From: Pseudomonas extremorientalis
GTDB taxonomy: Bacteria > Pseudomonadota > Gammaproteobacteria > Pseudomonadales > Pseudomonadaceae
Direction: 5' to 3'
Length of the DNA: 64,000 bases
NCBI RefSeq assembly: GCF_001870465.1
Contig: NZ_MDGK01000017.1
Span: 372,001-436,000, forward strand
The notes beneath the pieces were generated by a model, which had not been told where the DNA came from, made no database searches, and saw only the letters and a program-made list of their open reading frames with translations. Positions 16,835-25,193 of the stretch are shown in pieces. Position 1 is the stretch's first letter. Each line of letters begins with the position of its first letter. The position numbers and the translations under genes were made by a program.

Positions 16835-16972
16835 TTAGAAAGGCCACATCGCGGTGCCAAATGGCACAACGGCGTCAGCTTGCATCATTTCAACGGCCGC
16901 CTCATGGGTCGGCGCTTCAAACCAGTCGTCGAGTTGCAGTTCGGTTTCCAGGTCGTTTTCCAGTGCTTGCAT
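16835..16972 (-). CDS. 45-residue peptide, candidate RiPP precursor or short functional peptide
   Basis: Short ORF not similar to anything I can name. The N-terminal two thirds are acidic (MQALENDLETELQLDDWFEA), with a switch to a neutral hydrophobic tail ending GTAMWPF. AGGAGA lies 7-8 bases before the ATG, one of the best ribosome sites in the window. A perfect palindrome and the M29-like metalloenzyme gene follow on the same strand. Acidic leader plus short aromatic C-terminus plus adjacent enzyme is the usual look of a modified-peptide precursor. It lacks Cys and Ser, so lanthionine or azole chemistry is not expected; Trp, Pro and Phe at the end are the likely targets. Role is inference. 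Confidence 0.6.
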   Translation of the reverse strand: MQALENDLETELQLDDWFEAPTHEAAVEMMQADAVVPFGTAMWPF

Positions 16973-16989
16973 GGTGTATCTCCTAGAGG

Positions 16990-17485
16990 ACGGTGTTTGA
17001 GAACGGCTTGCCAACGGGCTTCGTGGGCAAGTGGAAAGAACCTAGGAGAGAGTGTTTCAAAATGCAAAATTTTTATTGACACGGTTTCATTTGGATTTTT
17101 TGTTCTGTTTTCCCGGTTTGATTTTTTCTTCAGGAAAAACAGACAGCTGGCGCTGCTGAATTACGGGAAATTTCTGACCGCCATTTTTTATTCAGATCAC
17201 AGCTGTAACGTGAATTTTCCATGCTGTAACGATTAATTTACGCGCAAATCACCACATTGTTGGCCGATTCTTTCCTGTAAGGATTACCTGACAGATCGTC
17301 GCACTCGCCTTGAGCAGGCGGCCCCAAGCTGTCGAGCGGTGTACAATGCGCCGCGTTTTACTGTGACCCCCTTGCGTATCCACGCAAAAGGCCAAGACCT
17401 CAGGGTTTACCCACCCTGATCACTCCGCCTGGCCACGAGCCGGACGGGTTCGATTTCGTCACAGATAAAAACAAACAGGTGACGC
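16990..17485. other. AT-rich intergenic region between divergent peptide and permease genes
   Basis: About 500 bp with lower GC than its surroundings and T-rich stretches (around 17070-17230). It must hold the promoters for the reverse-strand peptide gene and the forward permease leader. A TTGACA hexamer is at 17076-17081 on the plus strand but without a clear -10 partner. No larger gene is seen. Confidence 0.5.
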
Positions 17486-17548
17486 ATGACCGTAAGAAAG
17501 ACGCTGTACTCCTGGTGCCTGCGCTGGGGTTTGAGCGGCGCTGCTTGA
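17486..17548 (+). CDS. candidate leader peptide of the aromatic permease
   Basis: ATG at 17486 follows AGGTGACGC and encodes 20 residues, MTVRKTLYSWCLRWGLSGAA, then stops 62 bp before the permease ATG. It contains Tyr and two Trp codons within seven positions, like attenuator leader peptides of aromatic amino acid genes. Sequence just after it can pair (GCTGC with GCAGC and TTGA with TCAA around 17541-17570). This suggests translation-coupled control by charged tRNA-Trp, but the ORF is short and unproven. Confidence 0.4.
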   Translation: MTVRKTLYSWCLRWGLSGAA

Positions 17549-17610
17549 GTCGTTGATTCAACGCAGCAACCTGCAGTCAAAATTCTCAAACCTTGCGTGA
17601 GACCCTTTTC

Positions 17611-19032
17611 ATGAGTGGACCCCATTCCTCTTCAGGCGAGCTGAAACGCGGCCTGAAAAACCGGCATATCCAGCTGATCGCCCTCGGTGGCGCCATCGGT
17701 ACCGGCCTGTTCCTCGGCTCGGCCGGGGTGCTCAAATCCGCCGGGCCGTCGATGATCCTGGGTTATGCCATCTGCGGCTTCATTGCCTTCATGATCATGC
17801 GCCAGCTTGGCGAAATGATCGTCGAAGAGCCGGTCGCCGGTTCCTTCAGCCACTTTGCCCACAAGTACTGGGGTGGTTTCGCCGGCTTCCTGTCGGGGTG
17901 GAACTGCTGGATTTTGTACATCCTGGTGGGCATGTCGGAACTGACCGCCGTCGGCAAATACGTGCACTACTGGTGGCCGGAGATCCCGACCTGGGTCTCG
18001 GCCGCGGCGTTCTTCGTGCTGATCAACCTGATCAACCTGGCCAACGTCAAAGTGTTCGGTGAGGCCGAGTTCTGGTTCGCCATCATCAAGGTGGTGGCCA
18101 TCGTCGGCATGATCGCCCTGGGCAGCTACCTGCTGGTCAGCGGCAGCGGCGGGCCGCAGGCGTCGGTGAGCAACCTGTGGGACCACGGTGGTTTCTTCCC
18201 CCACGGCGTCGGCGGATTGGTGATGGCCATGGCGATCATCATGTTCTCCTTTGGCGGCCTGGAAATGCTCGGTTTCACCGCTGCCGAGGCGGATAAGCCA
18301 CGTACCGTGATCCCGAAGGCGATCAACCAGGTGATCTATCGCATCCTGATCTTCTACATCGGCGCCCTGGTGGTGCTGTTGTCGCTGACGCCGTGGGACA
18401 GCCTGCTGGAAACCCTCAACGCTTCCGGTGATGCCTACAGCGGCAGCCCGTTCGTGCAGGTGTTCTCGATGCTGGGCAGCAACACCGCCGCGCATATCCT
18501 TAACTTTGTGGTGCTGACGGCGGCGCTGTCGGTATACAACAGCGGCACCTACTGCAACAGCCGCATGTTGCTGGGCATGGCCGAGCAGGGCGATGCGCCC
18601 AAGGCATTGGCCAAGATCGACAAGCGCGGCGTGCCGGTGCGTTCCATCCTCGCCTCGGCGGCGATCACCCTGGTGGCGGTGTTGATGAACTACCTGATTC
18701 CGCAGCACGCGCTGGAACTGCTGATGTCCCTGGTGGTGGCCACGCTGGTGATCAACTGGGCGATGATCAGCTTCTCCCACTTCAAATTCCGCCAGCACAT
18801 GAACCGCACCGGCCAGGTGCCGCTGTTCAAGGCGTTGTGGTACCCCTACGGCAACTTCGTTTGCCTGGCGTTCGTGGTGTTCATCCTGGTGATCATGCTG
18901 ATGATCCCGGGGATCCAGGTGTCGGTGTACGCGATTCCGGTGTGGGTGGCGTTTATGGCGGTGTGTTATGGGATCAAGAACAAACGCAAGGCACGTGCGG
19001 CCGTGAGCACAACGGGGGCAGTTCTGGAGTAG
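17611..19032 (+). CDS. aroP: aromatic amino acid permease (AroP-like, APC family)
   Basis: Proton symporter of the amino acid transporter (AAT) family, 473 residues with 12 predicted membrane segments. The signature LKNRHIQLIALGGAIGTGLF is near the N-terminus; SFGGLEMLGFTAAEADKPR is typical of AroP/GabP/ProY-like permeases. The ATG at 17611 fits homologues. The long leader upstream holds a Trp-rich mini-ORF, supporting an aromatic substrate, though APC specificity is hard to read from sequence. A terminator follows at 19053. Confidence 0.75.
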   Translation: MSGPHSSSGELKRGLKNRHIQLIALGGAIGTGLFLGSAGVLKSAGPSMILGYAICGFIAFMIMRQLGEMIVEEPVAGSFSHFAHKYWGGFAGFLSGWNCWILYILVGMSELTAVGKYVHYWWPEIPTWVSAAAFFVLINLINLANVKVFGEAEFWFAIIKVVAIVGMIALGSYLLVSGSGGPQASVSNLWDHGGFFPHGVGGLVMAMAIIMFSFGGLEMLGFTAAEADKPRTVIPKAINQVIYRILIFYIGALVVLLSLTPWDSLLETLNASGDAYSGSPFVQVFSMLGSNTAAHILNFVVLTAALSVYNSGTYCNSRMLLGMAEQGDAPKALAKIDKRGVPVRSILASAAITLVAVLMNYLIPQHALELLMSLVVATLVINWAMISFSHFKFRQHMNRTGQVPLFKALWYPYGNFVCLAFVVFILVIMLMIPGIQVSVYAIPVWVAFMAVCYGIKNKRKARAAVSTTGAVLE

Positions 19033-19052
19033 GACCTTTCCTCAAACAGCAG

Positions 19053-19077
19053 ACCCGGCGCCGTGCCGGGTTTTTTG
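19053..19077 (+). terminator. rho-independent terminator
   Basis: ACCCGGC, loop, GCCGGGT, then six T, ending the permease transcript. Confidence 0.85.
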
Positions 19078-19133
19078 TTTGGGTGAGCGGGTTAGAATCG
19101 CCCCTGGTTTTTTCGAGCGTGCCCGGAGGTCCC

Positions 19134-19817
19134 ATGCAACACATCGATATCGACGGCGGCGCCTTTCAGCGTGATGAGTTGGAAGACCTGATTGACCAGC
19201 ACTCCGGCCCCTTGCGCCTCACTGGCGTGGACTTGAGCGGCGCCGATTTGTCGCGCATGACCCTGGATCATTGGGTGTTCGAACGCTGCATCCTGGTCCA
19301 GACTTCTTTCTTGGGGGCTCGCCTGGAAGGCACGCTGTGGAAAAGCTGCCGTGCCAGCCTTGCCATTTTCGAAGCGGCCAACCTGCTGGAAGCGCAATTC
19401 CACAACTGCGACCTGAACAACACCCGCTGGCAGCGCAGCAAGCTTTCCCAGGCCAGTTTTGAACACTGCAAGTTGACCGGCGCCAACTTCACCCATTGCG
19501 CCTCGCTGGGCCTGAGTTTCAGCGAAACGCGGCTGAACAGCGCTTTTCTGTCTGGATTGTCGTTCGCACGCACCGTGCTGAATAACCTGGATTTTTCCGA
19601 CAGCGATTTGTCTGATGCCGACTTTCGCAAGGCTGAGCTGATCGATTGCAGCCTCGCCCATGCTCGCATCAATGGCGCCAACTTTGCCGACGCCGACCTA
19701 CGCGGTGCGGATTTGAGCGGGTTTCGCCTCAATGATGCCAAACTGTTCAAAGGCGCCGTGATTTCCAAAGCCCAGGCGTCGATGCTCTTGTCTGAGTTGG
19801 GCTTGTCCGTTGCCTAA
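19134..19817 (+). CDS. pentapeptide-repeat protein (Qnr-like layout)
   Basis: Protein of 227 residues made of A(D/N)LxX-type pentapeptide repeats (LSGADLSRMTL, ANLLEAQFHNCDL, TGANFTHCASL, ANFADADLRGADL), predicted to fold as a right-handed quadrilateral beta-helix. The length and a single break in the repeats recall chromosomal Qnr-like proteins, which mimic DNA and bind gyrase; many relatives have no known function, so resistance is not claimed. CGGAGG precedes the ATG. The next gene, arfB, starts 12 bp after the stop. Confidence 0.75.
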   Translation: MQHIDIDGGAFQRDELEDLIDQHSGPLRLTGVDLSGADLSRMTLDHWVFERCILVQTSFLGARLEGTLWKSCRASLAIFEAANLLEAQFHNCDLNNTRWQRSKLSQASFEHCKLTGANFTHCASLGLSFSETRLNSAFLSGLSFARTVLNNLDFSDSDLSDADFRKAELIDCSLAHARINGANFADADLRGADLSGFRLNDAKLFKGAVISKAQASMLLSELGLSVA

Positions 19818-19829
19818 GGTTTTTGATTG

Positions 19830-20243
19830 ATGCTGGTAATTTCCAACAACGTGCACCTGCCGGATGCCGAGGTCGAGCTGACCGCTATCCGCGCCCAGGG
19901 CGCTGGTGGGCAGAACGTCAACAAGGTGTCGAGCGCCGTGCACCTGCGCTTTGATATTCCCGCATCGTCGCTGCCGGACTTCTACAAGGAACGGTTGCTG
20001 GCGCTGCGTGACAGTCGCATTACCAGCGAAGGCGTGCTGGTGCTCAAGGCGCAACAATACCGGACCCAGGAGCAGAACCGCGCGGATGCGCTGGAGCGCC
20101 TGGTGGAGTTGATCCTCAGCGCTACCAAGGTGGAGAAAAAGCGCCGCCCGACCAAGCCGACCCTGGGCTCGAAAAAGCGTCGCCTCGAATCCAAGACCAA
20201 GCGCGGCAGCATCAAGGCTGGGCGTGGCAAGGTCGATTTTTAG
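19830..20243 (+). CDS. arfB: ArfB (YaeJ) stalled-ribosome rescue hydrolase
   Basis: Peptidyl-tRNA hydrolase that frees ribosomes stalled on mRNAs lacking a stop codon. The 137-residue protein has the release-factor motif GAGGQNVNK (GGQ) and a basic C-terminal tail ([20 protein letters not shown]) that sits in the empty mRNA channel. ATG at 19830 is used; an adjacent in-frame TTG is less likely. The stop overlaps the stop of the convergent MFS gene by two bases. Confidence 0.92.
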   Translation: MLVISNNVHLPDAEVELTAIRAQGAGGQNVNKVSSAVHLRFDIPASSLPDFYKERLLALRDSRITSEGVLVLKAQQYRTQEQNRADALERLVELILSATKVEKKRRPTKPTLGSKKRRLESKTKRGSIKAGRGKVDF

Positions 20244-21436
20244 TCGCCGCGTGCCTCACGGGCTTTCGGCGCTTGTCGGTACAGGTAAACACTGAGCAGC
20301 AAGCCACCCAAGGCGGCGAGGGCGGCGAACAGGAAGATCGACGCAAAGCCAAACCCCGCCGCCACGGCACCGGCGAGCGGGCCGGTGATGCCCAACGACA
20401 GGTCGATAAACAGCGAGTAAGCCCCCACCGCCGAGCCTCGGCTGGACGCCGGTACCAAGTTGACGGCTTCGACGCCCAAGGCGGGAAACACCAGGGAGAA
20501 GCCAAACCCGCTCAACGCCGCGCCGGCCAGGGCCAGGCTGGCATCCGGGGCGAGCCATAGCAACAGCAGGCCGAGGATCTCCACCGACAGGCAGGCAATC
20601 GCCACGCGAAACCCGCCGATCCGGTTGATCAGGTTGCCGAACAGCAGCCGTGCACCGATAAAGCTGGCGCCGAACAGGCTCAATGCCCACACCGCGTTAT
20701 CCCAGTGCTGGGTGGTGTAGTACAGGGTGATGAAGGTCGCGATGGTGCCAAATCCAATCGAGCCCAGCGCCAGCGCGCAGCCGTGGGGCAATACCCGGCC
20801 CAGCACATTCATGAAGGGCAGGCGCACGCCGGCCACGATCGGTGCGGCGACCTTGTTCCAGGCCAACAGCAGGCCGACGATGGCCAGCAGGATGATGCTG
20901 ACCCCCATGCTCCACAACCCGAAACTCTTCACCAGCACGACGCCCAACGGTGCACCGACCGCCAGTGCGCCGTAGCTGGCGATGCCGTTCCAGGAAATGA
21001 CCTTGGCGGTGTTCTGCGCGCCGACCCGGCCGATGCCCCAGCCGATGGCGCCCGAGCCCACCAGGCTTTCCGCGCTGCCCAGCACCAGGCGGCCGATCAA
21101 CAGGCTGCCCAGGCTCAAGGCCGGCAGGCTGGAGAACCACGCAGCGAGCAGCATGAACACGCCGCTCAGGCCGCAGCCGGCCAGGCCGATCAGCACGGCG
21201 CGCTTGCTCCCCAGGTTGTCGATGATCTTGCCCGCGTACGGGCGGCTCAGCAGGGTAGCCAGGTATTGCACACTGATCACCAGGCCGGCAATCACCGCGC
21301 CGTAGCCCAGTTCACTGTGGACATAGCCCGGCAACACGGCCAGGGGGATGCCGATATTCAGGTAGCCGATGAAGGTGAACAGGACGATGGAAACAACTTG
21401 CAGCGTGACCGCCATGGGGCGCTGGGTATCGAGCAT
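20240..21436 (-). CDS. MFS transporter, YhhS/arabinose-efflux-like
   Basis: Twelve-helix major facilitator of 398 residues. The loop motif between helices 2 and 3 is [20 protein letters not shown], and the second half carries [21 protein letters not shown]. These match the YhhS subfamily of drug/metabolite exporters. The substrate is unknown. It is convergent with arfB (stops overlap) and about 100 bp from the reverse-strand small gene upstream. Confidence 0.8.
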   Translation of the reverse strand: MLDTQRPMAVTLQVVSIVLFTFIGYLNIGIPLAVLPGYVHSELGYGAVIAGLVISVQYLATLLSRPYAGKIIDNLGSKRAVLIGLAGCGLSGVFMLLAAWFSSLPALSLGSLLIGRLVLGSAESLVGSGAIGWGIGRVGAQNTAKVISWNGIASYGALAVGAPLGVVLVKSFGLWSMGVSIILLAIVGLLLAWNKVAAPIVAGVRLPFMNVLGRVLPHGCALALGSIGFGTIATFITLYYTTQHWDNAVWALSLFGASFIGARLLFGNLINRIGGFRVAIACLSVEILGLLLLWLAPDASLALAGAALSGFGFSLVFPALGVEAVNLVPASSRGSAVGAYSLFIDLSLGITGPLAGAVAAGFGFASIFLFAALAALGGLLLSVYLYRQAPKAREARGD

Positions 21437-21540
21437 GGGAGGGGTCCACTGTCGCAGCAGGTAAAGATAGGTTGCTAATGATACCGGTGGTTTGCTTCGC
21501 GCAGGGCGCTAAAACACAAAAACCTCGGATCAAAAAGACC

Positions 21541-21723
21541 TCAGGCGCGCGCAGGGGCCAGCAGTTGGGTGGTGACCAGGGCGGCCAGCGCGTTTTCCTG
21601 GGTGCCGAAACGCTTGAGCAGTACGGCCTGTTTCTCCGCGCTGAGGCGGTTCCACACCTCGACCATCTGCAGGGCTGCGTCGAGTACAGCGGTGTCCGGG
21701 TTGTCGGGGAGGGTATCGGTCAT
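21541..21723 (-). CDS. small conserved-looking hypothetical protein (60 aa)
   Basis: Not recognised. The ATG at 21723 gives MTDTLPDNPDTAVLDAALQM and a single predicted helix-rich domain ending in ALVTTQLLAPARA. No signal or membrane segment is present. The reading is open and Pseudomonas-like in codon use. It lies between the MFS gene and another small gene. Confidence 0.5.
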   Translation of the reverse strand: MTDTLPDNPDTAVLDAALQMVEVWNRLSAEKQAVLLKRFGTQENALAALVTTQLLAPARA

Positions 21724-21796
21724 GGCGGGGCCTCGATTCATTCAGGCAGTGTGGAAAGCGCTTAACGTTGCGCTTTCCACACGGTCTGGTACGGCG

Positions 21797-21928
21797 TCAG
21801 TCCTGGCTTTTGCTGTCGACTGGTTTGGCTTCTTTTTTGGCCTCAGGCTGTTTATCGCTGGCCTGCTGCGGTGTTGGCTGCTCTGTAGGGTGCAGGCTTG
21901 GGAAGGGGAGATTAGGTATCTCGTGCAT
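21797..21928 (-). CDS. 43-residue Pro/Lys/Gln-rich small protein
   Basis: Not recognised. The ATG at 21928 follows GAGGAG and encodes a peptide beginning MHEIPNLPFPSLHPTEQPTP and ending in a charged tail (EAKKEAKPVDSKSQD), likely disordered. A good ribosome site supports translation. A longer reading from 21985 would skip that site. Function unknown. Confidence 0.5.
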   Translation of the reverse strand: MHEIPNLPFPSLHPTEQPTPQQASDKQPEAKKEAKPVDSKSQD

Positions 21929-22075
21929 CGTCGTCGCTCCTCGCAAGGTCTGTTTTTTCAATCGCAGGTGATTCCGCGCTCTCAAAAAGCCTTGGCAGGA
22001 TACAGCACCGCAAATGACAAAAAGATTTTTATGTCGCCGGATGCAGGAACTTTCATCGTTTAAACGGTCGTTCGC

Positions 22076-22387
22076 CTAGAACGGCACCTTGCCCAGAATC
22101 ATGTCGCGGTACATCACAAAGTCCCCCAACAAGCTGTAAAACGGGTGCTGAAAGGTCGCCGGGCGGTTCTTTTCGAAGAAGAAGTGGCCGACCCAGGCAA
22201 AGCTGTAGCCGGCAATCGGCAACGCGACCAGCAAGCCCAACGAACCCCGGCCGATGGCATACGCCAGAATGCCGATTACCAGCGTGGTACCGATGAAATG
22301 CAGGCGCCGGCAGGTACTGTTGGCGTGCTCGGCCAGGTAGTAGGGGTAGAACTCAGCAAAGCTATTGAATCGCTTGATGTTTTCCAC
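22076..22387 (-). CDS. Mpo1/DUF962 family membrane protein
   Basis: Family related to yeast Mpo1, an Fe(II) dioxygenase that alpha-oxidises 2-hydroxy fatty acids. The 103-residue protein has FAEFYPYYLAEHANSTCRRLHFIGT with the conserved His residues, two or three membrane segments and FAWVGHFFFEKNRPATFQHP. GTG at 22387 is preferred because homologues start with (M)ENIKRFNSF and AAGGG precedes it; a TTG at 22420 is the alternative. Bacterial function is inferred from the family only. Confidence 0.8.
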   Translation of the reverse strand: MENIKRFNSFAEFYPYYLAEHANSTCRRLHFIGTTLVIGILAYAIGRGSLGLLVALPIAGYSFAWVGHFFFEKNRPATFQHPFYSLLGDFVMYRDMILGKVPF

Positions 22388-22547
22388 AGTGGCTGGCCCT
22401 TTGATTGTTATGCCGCCCAACAGATGTTCGGCGGGGAGCTTATTTGAGTCTAGAGTGATCAGTAGTAACAGCCAGTGACAATAGATGCCACTTTAGTATC
22501 CTTGGCTTCCTGGCTGTCGTTTGAGCCTGCTTTATTAAGAAGACGCC

Positions 22548-23606
22548 ATGAGCGAACGAACAACTTCTGCAAGCTGGGCGATGGGGATAGTCAAGGCACT
22601 GGAAATGGACGGCCTGGATTGCCGCGCCTTGTTCAGGCAACTGGGCCTGGACTACGCCGCCCTGAATGACCCCGATGCGCGGTTTCCACAGGATTGCATG
22701 ACCCGCCTGTGGCAGCGCGCGGTGGAGCTGTCGGGCAATCCGGCGATCGGTCTGAACATGGGCAAAGTGGTGCGGCCGGCGTCGTTTCATGTGGCCGGCT
22801 ATGCGCTGATGTCCAGCAACACCCTCGCCGAGGGTTTTATGCGCCTGGTGCGTTACCAGCGCATCATCGCTGAAAGTGCCGACCTGAGTTTCCGACTGAT
22901 CCCCGAAGGGTATGCGCTGATTCTGACGGTGCATGGCGATCACCTGCCGCCGACGCGGCAAAGCGCCGAAGCCTCGCTGGCCAGTGCCCTGGCGTTGTGT
23001 GGCTGGCTCACCGGCCGCACCCTGCAGCCGCGCAAGGTGGTGCTGCAAGGTGATCAGCCGGCGGACCTTGGCCCGTACAAACAAGCCTTCCACGCACCCC
23101 TGGAGTTCAACGCGCCCTACGACGCGTTGATTTTCGAGCGGGCCGACATGGAAGCGCCGCTGCCCACGGCCAACGAGGCCATGGCGCTGTTGCATGATCG
23201 ATTTGCCGGTGAATACCTGGCGCGTTTCTCGGAAAGCCGCGTGACCCACAAGGCGCGGCAAGTGCTGTGCCGGCTGTTGCCCCAGGGCGAGCCCAAGCGT
23301 GAAGTGGTGGCGCAGACGTTGCACCTGTCCCAGCGCACCTTGCAGCGGCGGCTACAAGAGGAGGGCACCAGCTTCCAGACCCTGCTCGACGACACCCGAC
23401 GCGAACTCGCCGAGCAATACCTGGCACAGCCGAGCATGACCTTGCTGGAAATCGCCTACCTGTTGGGTTTTGCCGACCCGAGCAACTTCTTCCGTGCGTT
23501 TCGTCGCTGGTTCGATGCCACGCCCGGCGAATACCGGACGCGGTTGTTGGAAACCTCGGTTGTCAGTGACGCCAAAAAGCCGGAATACACAGAACAAAGA
23601 CCGTAA
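22548..23606 (+). CDS. AraC-family transcriptional regulator
   Basis: Regulator of 352 residues: an N-terminal Arabinose_bd-type ligand domain (about 20-210) and a C-terminal AraC HTH pair (VAQTLHLSQRTLQRRLQEEGTSF, split here as VAQTLHLSQRTLQ and RRLQEEGTSF; then LLGFADPSNFFRAFRRWFDATPGEYR). The layout matches OruR/ArgR-like activators, but the ligand cannot be named. Its 3' end overlaps the 3' end of convergent trkH by 44 bp, an unusually long overlap that may couple their expression. Confidence 0.85.
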   Translation: MSERTTSASWAMGIVKALEMDGLDCRALFRQLGLDYAALNDPDARFPQDCMTRLWQRAVELSGNPAIGLNMGKVVRPASFHVAGYALMSSNTLAEGFMRLVRYQRIIAESADLSFRLIPEGYALILTVHGDHLPPTRQSAEASLASALALCGWLTGRTLQPRKVVLQGDQPADLGPYKQAFHAPLEFNAPYDALIFERADMEAPLPTANEAMALLHDRFAGEYLARFSESRVTHKARQVLCRLLPQGEPKREVVAQTLHLSQRTLQRRLQEEGTSFQTLLDDTRRELAEQYLAQPSMTLLEIAYLLGFADPSNFFRAFRRWFDATPGEYRTRLLETSVVSDAKKPEYTEQRP

Positions 23607-25017
23607 TGATCTCGAGTCGACCGAGCAGCATGCCCAATGACAGGATCCATTTGGCCGCATCCGGCAGGCTGGCGAAGTTGCCCGCCGGGCCGATGGTTTC
23701 CCCCAGGCCCGGGCCGACACCGGACACCGTGCTGGCGGCGCCGGTCAAGGCGGTCATCCAGTCCAGGCCCAGCAGCGACAACGCGAGGGCGATGGCGCAG
23801 ATGGTGATGGCAAAGAAAAACGAAAACGTCAGGATCGAACGCACGATCTCTTCATCCAGGCGGTGGCCGTTGTACTTTTGCTTGATCACCGCGCGCGGGT
23901 GAATCAGCTGGTTCAAGTTGGCCTTGAGCAGGATGTAGGCGACCTGGAAACGGAAGATCTTGATCCCGCCGGCTGTCGAGCCCGAGCAACCACCGATAAA
24001 CCCCAGGTAGAAGAACAGCATCAGTGAGAAGTTGCCCCACAGGCTGTAGTCCCCCAACGCGAAACCGGTGGTGGTGACCACCGAGGTCACGTTCAACGCC
24101 ACATGGCGCAGGGCATCGAGCCAATGCAGGTTGGTGGTCCACCAGTACCAGGTACCGAGCACCAACCAGGTCACGATCAGCAAACCGAGCAAGCCTTGTA
24201 CCTGCTGATCCTTGATCAGTGCCTTGCGGTTGCCGCGCAACGTGGCCACATACAGGGTGAACGGCAGGCTGCCGAGAATCATCACCACCACCGCCACCCA
24301 GTGCACCGCCGGTTGTTTCCAATGGGCCAGGGACTCATCCGAGGTGGAGAAGCCGCCGGTGGAAATCGCCGACATTGCGTGGTTGATTGCATCGAACAGG
24401 CCCATGCCCGCCCACCAGAACGCCAGGCTGCCAAGGATGGTGATACCCACGTAGGCCGCCACGATCAGCCGCGCCACCATGTGCGAGCGGGGCATGACTT
24501 TTTCCGAGCGGTCCGAGGACTCGGTCTGGAACAGGCGCATGCCACCGATGCGCAGCAGCGGCAGGATCGCTACCGCCATGCCGATAAAACCGATACCACC
24601 GAGCCAGTGCAGCAGCGAGCGCCACATCAGGATGCCAGGCGACAGGGTGTCCAGGCCGCTCAACACCGTGGAGCCGGTGGCGGTGATGCCGGACATGCTT
24701 TCGAAGAACGAGTCGGTGTAGCTGATGTGCTGGGTCAACAGAAAGGGCAGCGCGGCGAAGACACACACCACCACCCAGCTGCTGACGGTCAGCAGGTACA
24801 TGTCCCGCGGGCGCAGGTGCACATGCTCGGGGCGACCGGGAATCACCAGGGCCAGGCCGGCGAGAAAGGTGATCATGCTGGCCCACAGGAACGAAGGCAG
24901 GTCGCTGGTGCGTTCGAAAATCACCAGGGTGGCCATGGGCACGACCATGGCGATCGCGAGGGTGATCAGGAAGATGCCGATGATGAAACCGATGATACGC
25001 AGGGTCGGCAACGCCAT
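23563..25017 (-). CDS. trkH: TrkH potassium uptake channel
   Basis: Inner-membrane K+ translocating subunit of the Trk system, 484 residues. The four selectivity-filter loops are visible: TATGSTVLSG, AISTGGFSTS, VTTTGFALG and VSGVGPGLGE. It needs cytoplasmic TrkA, which is not in the window. The 3' end overlaps the AraC gene. A REP pair lies upstream. Confidence 0.92.
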   Translation of the reverse strand: MALPTLRIIGFIIGIFLITLAIAMVVPMATLVIFERTSDLPSFLWASMITFLAGLALVIPGRPEHVHLRPRDMYLLTVSSWVVVCVFAALPFLLTQHISYTDSFFESMSGITATGSTVLSGLDTLSPGILMWRSLLHWLGGIGFIGMAVAILPLLRIGGMRLFQTESSDRSEKVMPRSHMVARLIVAAYVGITILGSLAFWWAGMGLFDAINHAMSAISTGGFSTSDESLAHWKQPAVHWVAVVVMILGSLPFTLYVATLRGNRKALIKDQQVQGLLGLLIVTWLVLGTWYWWTTNLHWLDALRHVALNVTSVVTTTGFALGDYSLWGNFSLMLFFYLGFIGGCSGSTAGGIKIFRFQVAYILLKANLNQLIHPRAVIKQKYNGHRLDEEIVRSILTFSFFFAITICAIALALSLLGLDWMTALTGAASTVSGVGPGLGETIGPAGNFASLPDAAKWILSLGMLLGRLEIITVFVLCIPAFWRH

Positions 25018-25101
25018 GAAATTCGCTCGAGGTAGGGCAGAGGCGCCATTCTACCTGGGGTGCAAGGCATGTAAACCGGGGTTTGAGGCAATGCAGTCAA
25101 A

Positions 25102-25188
25102 TGTGGGAGGGGGCTTGCCCCGATGGCGGTGTGTCAGTAAACATGTGCTTCACTGACACACCGCTATCGGGAGCAGGCCCCCTCCCAC
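25102..25188. repeat. REPIN (inverted REP pair)
   Basis: GTGGGAGGGGGCTTGCCCC, then an inner stem GGTGTGTCAGT with its inverse ACTGACACACC, then an inverted and slightly degenerate REP copy. It lies upstream of trkH and at the 3' end of the imelysin gene. The inner stem is longer than in the other pairs. Confidence 0.92.
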
Positions 25189-25193
25189 CTGGA

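Noticed and set aside
19134..19817. Calling the pentapeptide-repeat protein a quinolone resistance determinant
   Set aside because: Only the repeat fold and length resemble Qnr; many chromosomal pentapeptide proteins have no such role.
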